A stretch of 9,132 nucleotides of DNA from the NCBI GenBank assembly GCA_947378695.1, contig CANCKZ010000024.1, forward strand, positions 1 to 9,132, written 5' to 3'. The notes under the pieces were generated by a model, which was not told the DNA's origin, did no database searches, and saw only the letters and a list, made by a program, of their open reading frames with translations. A program made the position numbers and the translations under genes. Each line of letters opens with the position of its first letter. Within the stretch, counting starts at the first letter, position 1. This document shows positions 5,204 to 9,132 of this stretch, piece by piece. Source of the stretch: Rickettsiales bacterium. Lineage in GTDB: Bacteria > Pseudomonadota > Alphaproteobacteria > Rickettsiales > Deianiraeaceae.

Positions 5204-5939
5204 AACATTTTTTTTAGGACTAGCCATAACATCGTGTGGGTTAATGTCACAAGAAAGGCACATAAACACAATAACGGCAACTCAATCAATCTTTCTTGAT
5301 ATTCCAGAGAAATCCGTTTTTGTGAACATTGATGGCACGGTTCCACAGTTTCGAAATATTGTTGTTCAAGAATTGAGGAATCAAAATGTGAGGGTATCAG
5401 AAACTTACGCAAACGCAAATGTTTTGCTGAAAGTGAAAACAAAATTCCACGGCAAAATTGCTTCCAAAAATTACGAAAAAGTTACTTACGACGAAACATC
5501 GTTTGAAAACATTGAACAATTGCCAAAACCTGAAAAAGAAAGGGAGGTCTACAAAAAAACAACAATTGACCAACTTCTTGAAGACCCATCAGGCATGCTT
5601 GTTGGCTTTGCAATTGGTGCTTCAAGTGGCGTTCCAATTATTGGAGCTCCCATTGGCATGGCTATTGGTGCCGGTTTGAACATTGGGTTTTCTAATGTTT
5701 TCGCACATACTGAAACTCTAACAATTCTTGATGTTGAAATTCACGAACGCACAAAAAAACCAATATGGTTCACAGAAAAACGCATTCACAAAAAGGACGA
5801 ATATTCAATTCGTAAATACGATATTTCAGAGGAATCGAATTGGAAAGTCTATAAAACTCGTGTAATTGTTAGGAACAATTCCGGTAAAAACCTCAATTTG
5901 GAGGAAGTCTCCACAAGAGTCACATCGTTTGTTATTTAA
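5181..5939 (+). CDS. traT: TraT-family outer-membrane lipoprotein
   Basis: The 252-residue product (ATG at 5181) has a lipoprotein signal: R8, a hydrophobic run, and the lipobox ITSC with C19 as the acylated residue. A longer TTG start at 5166 would only add five residues before this signal. Family features in order are QSIFLDIPEKSVFVNIDGT (about 35-53), a glycine-rich hydrophobic segment (about 138-175, containing GMLVGFAIGASSG and GAPIGMAIGAG), ERTKKP, and the C-terminal WKVYKTRVIV with KNLNLEE. F-plasmid TraT (about 243 residues) lies in the outer membrane and gives surface exclusion and serum resistance. Here it overlaps ribE by 23 bp, and no conjugation genes are visible, so a conjugal role is doubtful. 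Its stop overlaps the convergent flavoprotein gene by 8 bp. Confidence 0.85.
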   Translation: MNTLQIVRTFFLGLAITSCGLMSQERHINTITATQSIFLDIPEKSVFVNIDGTVPQFRNIVVQELRNQNVRVSETYANANVLLKVKTKFHGKIASKNYEKVTYDETSFENIEQLPKPEKEREVYKKTTIDQLLEDPSGMLVGFAIGASSGVPIIGAPIGMAIGAGLNIGFSNVFAHTETLTILDVEIHERTKKPIWFTEKRIHKKDEYSIRKYDISEESNWKVYKTRVIVRNNSGKNLNLEEVSTRVTSFVI

Positions 5940-8664
5940 TAACAATGTTATCAACGCAAGCATAAGTTCCATCGGGTTTAATACACCGTCCGCAAATTCC
6001 ACCAAGCATGCAATTCATTTTTTGATAAAGGAAAATATTGCCCTCAAAATTGTTGCCATCAAAACTGCTTCCATCAATAACGCTGTTGGTGTATTGTGAA
6101 ATATCCTGTGAAACATCAAGTTCGCTTGGGTGGATTGCTATAAAATAGTTTTCATTTTTTTTCTTTTTTATTTTTTTTTCTTTTTTATTTTTGTTATAGT
6201 GAACTAGAACAGTAGAACGCTCAATGAATTGCTGTGGGGTAATTATTGTGTGATTTTTGAATATCTCGCCAAAAACAAGCCGAGCCTTTTCACAAGCAAC
6301 AACCGTGCAATTTTGTGGAATTTCAGGAAACGCCGTGCAGTTTATGCCATTTATGTGAATTTTGCGTTGGCTTAAAATTGCCTTCACAATGCCATCGGTT
6401 TTTGTGTTTGAATTTTCAAGGTAAAGGGTTAGAACCTCCCCTTCAATTTTTGCAATCGTAATAGCAACAGATTCCCGCCCAAATTCTTGAAGCTTTAAAA
6501 CATTGCCCGCCTTTATCTTTCCAACGCCTGCCTTCCCAACGCTTGCCTTCTGTGCGAAAAATGGTGCGTGAAGTTTTATTTCAAAGAAGTTGTTTTCTAG
6601 TTCAATAATGCTAATGTTGCGTTCGAAAATTTCGCCGTAGTTTTGCACAATGTTCTGGTTTTTCTTCATTTGTGCAACCGAATTGCCAATCTCGTTTTTC
6701 ACAGATGCCAGTGCATTAACAACGCTTCCGGTGTATTGTGGGTTGCAGTCTCCAAAAAAAGAGACGCCATCTTTGCCAATAAAATCGCTTGCGTGGGAAA
6801 GATTTGGCTTTGTTCCAATGGCAATAATTAAAAGCTTGCAATCCAGAACTTCGCCAGAATTTAGCACAACATAGGAAATGCCGTTCCCGTGCCTTTTGAT
6901 TTCCACAATTTCAACATTTTGCATAATTTCCACGCCTTGTTCAAGGGCTTTTTGAAATTCAAAGTGGTTGATTTTATACGACGATGATTTTGTGAAATCT
7001 TGATAATACAGAATTTTTACATCAACAACCTTACCAAATGTTTTGAGCAATTCCCTCACTTCACAGGCAACATCAATTGCCGTAAGCCCGCAGCCAAGAA
7101 TATACACGGGCGAATTTACAATTGTTTCAAGATGATTGCTTTTGCGGTTTATGTGCAGGGACATCAGAAAATCGGAAGCCATAACAACGCCTTTGGTAAG
7201 CGAGTATCCGCTGAAAATTCCCTTAATTTTTGGAACTTGTGGCGTTGCAGAACCAATGCACAATGCAAGGTGGTTGAACTGAAAACGGTTGAATATATCT
7301 TCATAATTCAATAGGAAGCCAATGCGAGTACTCCCCTGAAATTCAACATTTGTGCGACGCAAAAGCAAGGCGATGAGGACATCAAGAAAGTTCTTGTTCC
7401 AGCGTGAAGTTATGCCGTATTCCATAACTCCGCCTATGTTTGAAGGTGTGCGTGTTGAAAGCGGTTCGTTAAGAATTTCTGTTGAATGCTGAATTATATT
7501 TTGCGAAATCTGTTGAATTTTTGCGGGAATTTCAATGTTCAGTGCATCAATCCCAAGAACCTTCGCCCCAAATTTTGAAAACAAATGCGTGGCAAATAAC
7601 CCAGCAGGACCAAGCCCAGCCACAACAACTGCCTTTCCTTCAAGGTTGTGATTTTCCGTTGAATAAAGCATTTCACAAAGGGGATTCCACTGTAAAAGCA
7701 GGTTGTAAATCTCAATTCCAAACGGCATTGAAAGAACATCGAGCAAAATTTGCGTTTCAACAGATTGAATATCAACCGCTTCTTGTTTTTGGAAAATGCA
7801 CGCTTCTTCACAATTTTGACAAATCCTTCTGCCGGTTAAAATGCACAGGGGATTTTCCTTCATAATAACCGCAAGGGCGGCAATGTGGAAATTCTGCCGT
7901 TTAAGAAGAATGGATTCAGAGATATCCTGCCGTAAAGGACACCCCAACTTTTCGCCATCAACTCCAACATTTAAGCCTTTGGAACAGGAATCCTTCCCAC
8001 GATTATGACAATAAAGGCAATATCCTAAATTCCAATCAATTGCCTCACTTTGCGGGGGAGTATCCGTTAAGTTGAAGTCGTTGCGTTCGGTGATTCTTTT
8101 AGATTTCACACAAGTGCTTTCGGATTTTACACAGCTGCCTTGAACTTCAAGGAAGTCGTCTTTTTGATTCGCACTTTTTGGCAGGTGGAATATTGTATCA
8201 TTTCTGTGCTTTTCAATACCAACATTTGTGAACATTGCAAAGGCGGTATATTTTTCCAACTTATCCCAATTTGTTTCGTGCGATGCTTCCTCAATAAACT
8301 CCCCCTGATTCACAAAATTATATTCATTTTCCCAGTCGCTTGGAACTTGTGTTGTTTTGTATTTTTGGAAAACTGTTTTTTGGATAAAATTTTTTTTTAT
8401 TTCAATAACCTTTTCATCGCAATTTGGAAGATTATGGCAAATGTTGAAATGTTTGACAAGGAAGGATTCTAGAATAATTGCGGAAGTGGTTATATCGTCT
8501 TTGTTGAGTGTTGTCTGTTTTAATGTAAGAAATTCAGCGAATTGATTGTTTAGCAATTCGGGACTGTAATTCAATTGCCACTTATGCAGTGGTGTATTTG
8601 ACGATTTCACATAAAAACAATACTTGCATTTTATTTTTGGATACAATTGAATTGGAATTGTCAA
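5932..8664 (-). CDS. GltD-like / ferredoxin-reductase-like / 2Fe-2S fusion flavoprotein
   Basis: The 910-residue protein has an N-terminal helical part (about 30-75), a cysteine-rich Fe-S region (C216, C219, C227, C242, then C282, C285, C289 in RRICQNCEEAC), an FAD-binding GLGPAG (350-355), an NAD(P)-binding GCGLTAID (524-531) and AIGTKPN (615-621), as in the small subunit of glutamate synthase. The C-terminal third (about 680-910) resembles the ferredoxin-reductase/PyrK family and ends in a 2Fe-2S pattern C885, C891, C894, C903. Relatives in Anaplasmataceae are annotated as glutamate synthase beta/2-polyprenylphenol hydroxylase; the true electron acceptor is uncertain. The start is TTG at 8664, the first start after an in-frame stop; the first internal ATG (about residue 144) would delete the helical part. 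A lysine-rich insert at 824-837 comes from a dispersed repeat. Confidence 0.85.
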   Translation of the reverse strand: MTIPIQLYPKIKCKYCFYVKSSNTPLHKWQLNYSPELLNNQFAEFLTLKQTTLNKDDITTSAIILESFLVKHFNICHNLPNCDEKVIEIKKNFIQKTVFQKYKTTQVPSDWENEYNFVNQGEFIEEASHETNWDKLEKYTAFAMFTNVGIEKHRNDTIFHLPKSANQKDDFLEVQGSCVKSESTCVKSKRITERNDFNLTDTPPQSEAIDWNLGYCLYCHNRGKDSCSKGLNVGVDGEKLGCPLRQDISESILLKRQNFHIAALAVIMKENPLCILTGRRICQNCEEACIFQKQEAVDIQSVETQILLDVLSMPFGIEIYNLLLQWNPLCEMLYSTENHNLEGKAVVVAGLGPAGLFATHLFSKFGAKVLGIDALNIEIPAKIQQISQNIIQHSTEILNEPLSTRTPSNIGGVMEYGITSRWNKNFLDVLIALLLRRTNVEFQGSTRIGFLLNYEDIFNRFQFNHLALCIGSATPQVPKIKGIFSGYSLTKGVVMASDFLMSLHINRKSNHLETIVNSPVYILGCGLTAIDVACEVRELLKTFGKVVDVKILYYQDFTKSSSYKINHFEFQKALEQGVEIMQNVEIVEIKRHGNGISYVVLNSGEVLDCKLLIIAIGTKPNLSHASDFIGKDGVSFFGDCNPQYTGSVVNALASVKNEIGNSVAQMKKNQNIVQNYGEIFERNISIIELENNFFEIKLHAPFFAQKASVGKAGVGKIKAGNVLKLQEFGRESVAITIAKIEGEVLTLYLENSNTKTDGIVKAILSQRKIHINGINCTAFPEIPQNCTVVACEKARLVFGEIFKNHTIITPQQFIERSTVLVHYNKNKKEKKIKKKKNENYFIAIHPSELDVSQDISQYTNSVIDGSSFDGNNFEGNIFLYQKMNCMLGGICGRCIKPDGTYACVDNIVIK
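6160..6219 (-). repeat. CTAG palindrome and A-rich tail inserted in coding sequence, copy 3
   Basis: Read on the minus strand, 6219-6192 matches the 28-bp intergenic repeat at 125-152 at 21 positions. The A-rich tail 6198-6172 is then identical over 27 bases to 146-172. The A-rich unit AATAAAAAAGAAAAAAA occurs about twice. In frame it encodes approximately STVLVHYNKNKKEKKIKKKK (residues 817-836), a basic linker between the reductase-like part and the 2Fe-2S motif. The reading frame continues through it, so the element was accepted as protein sequence. Confidence 0.75.
8074..8159 (-). repeat. GAAGTCGT direct repeats flanking a 70-bp segment
   Basis: GAAGTCGT occurs at 8074-8081 and 8152-8159, exactly 78 bp (26 codons) apart. 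The segment between includes the palindrome CCTTGAACTTCAAGG (8138-8152) and encodes a partly repeated peptide, SCVKSESTCVKSK (177-189 of the flavoprotein). It lies in the variable stretch before the first Fe-S cysteines. It may mark another small in-frame insertion, but the direct repeat is short enough to be chance. Confidence 0.3.
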
Positions 8665-8675
8665 ACTTTGTTTTT

Positions 8676-9132
8676 ATGTCACTTGATGCAAAAAAAACTG
8701 GAACATTTTCCAGAAGAGCCTTCGTTGTTGCAATTTTACAGCTCACGGCATTTGTTGTGATATTTGGAAGGCTGTTTTATCTGCAAGTTTTTGCACACAG
8801 GAAGTACTTGGATAAATCAACGAATAACTTCACCAAGAAGTTTATTATCCCCGCCAGAAGGGGGTTAGTTCTTGATTGCAACGGCGAAAAAATTGCCTAT
8901 AATTCAAAATATTGGCGTGTAATTCACAAAGGCAGAAAAAAAGATTTTGAAACAGTAACAAAAACTTTGGAAATTCTGCAAGTGCCGGTTGAAAATCAAG
9001 AATTTATTTTGAAGCAATACAAAAAAACCCATTTTGAAGAATTTGTGGTTTATGAGTTTTTGACTCAAAAACAATTGACAGACATTGAGCTTAATCTATC
9101 CGATCTTCCCGGAATTTATTCAATGGAAGGTG
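8676..9132 (+). CDS. mrdA: Penicillin-binding protein 2, N-terminal part (cut by window end)
   Basis: MrdA (PBP2) is the peptidoglycan transpeptidase of the elongation machinery that works with RodA and MreB. The visible 152 residues show a short basic cytoplasmic start (MSLDAKKTGTFSRR), one membrane segment (about 15-38), and the dimerisation-domain signature PARRGLVLDCNGEKIA (59-74), where RG is followed by a leucine and D and NG as in the family. Further on, LTQKQLTDIELNLSDLPGI (about 128-147) matches the region before the pedestal domain. The transpeptidase domain lies beyond the window. The ATG at 8676 has no good Shine-Dalgarno. Only 11 bp separate it from the divergent flavoprotein start, so its promoter must lie within that gene; a weak candidate is TTGACG at 8598 with TACTTG at 8621. 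Presence of PBP2 implies that the organism still makes peptidoglycan. Confidence 0.92.
   Translation, partial: MSLDAKKTGTFSRRAFVVAILQLTAFVVIFGRLFYLQVFAHRKYLDKSTNNFTKKFIIPARRGLVLDCNGEKIAYNSKYWRVIHKGRKKDFETVTKTLEILQVPVENQEFILKQYKKTHFEEFVVYEFLTQKQLTDIELNLSDLPGIYSMEG

Noticed and set aside
125..6219. CRISPR array
   Set aside because: The repeats are isolated, kilobases apart and in both orientations, with no regular spacers and no cas genes.
6643..8545. Several plus-strand open frames of 62-127 residues
   Set aside because: All are antisense to the 910-residue flavoprotein gene, which has intact motifs over this span.

Overview
The window is an AT-rich, gene-dense stretch of bacterial DNA. It looks alphaproteobacterial, most likely a host-associated Rickettsiales- or Holosporales-type lineage. 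The reasons are: a long GltD-like / ferredoxin-reductase-like / 2Fe-2S fusion of the kind annotated in Anaplasmataceae as 'glutamate synthase beta / 2-polyprenylphenol hydroxylase'; tightly packed genes with weak Shine-Dalgarno sequences and several TTG/GTG starts; and palindromic repeats inserted in frame within proteins, as described for Rickettsia palindromic elements. The lineage is an inference, not something read directly.

Layout. Positions 1-72 may hold the 3' end of an unidentified gene. Positions 73-556 are a long non-coding stretch rich in palindromes. A four-gene minus-strand operon (2213 down to 557) encodes a ribbon-helix-helix-like protein, a small C-tail-anchored membrane protein, RuvC and a membrane-anchored pentapeptide-repeat protein; the genes overlap by 4 bp or abut directly. 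An 87-bp divergent promoter region separates it from recJ (2301-4250, plus). RecJ carries about 50 extra residues encoded by a G-rich, imperfectly palindromic insertion. A second repeat-rich intergenic region (4251-4597) precedes a plus-strand pair: ribE (riboflavin synthase) and an overlapping TraT-family lipoprotein. The 910-residue flavoprotein gene (8664 down to 5932) converges on traT with an 8-bp overlap. It diverges from mrdA (PBP2, plus, truncated by the window end) with only 11 bp between the start codons.

The genes do not form one pathway. They cover recombination and repair (ruvC, recJ), flavin synthesis (ribE), flavin-dependent electron transfer, the cell envelope (traT, mrdA) and unknown functions.

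The most notable signal is a family of short dispersed repeats. A 28-bp CTAG-centred palindrome occurs at 125-152 and 4292-4319 (25 of 28 identical). A diverged copy lies inside the flavoprotein coding sequence at 6192-6219 (21 of 28), where it brings an A-rich tail that shares 27 consecutive bases with the intergenic copy and encodes a lysine-rich linker. A separate palindromic insert sits in recJ. The two non-coding regions also share an ordered set of modules: a TATAACAAAAACG box, an inverted repeat, and a TTATTATATATATT box. Together these suggest small, possibly mobile, palindromic elements that insert both between and within genes.
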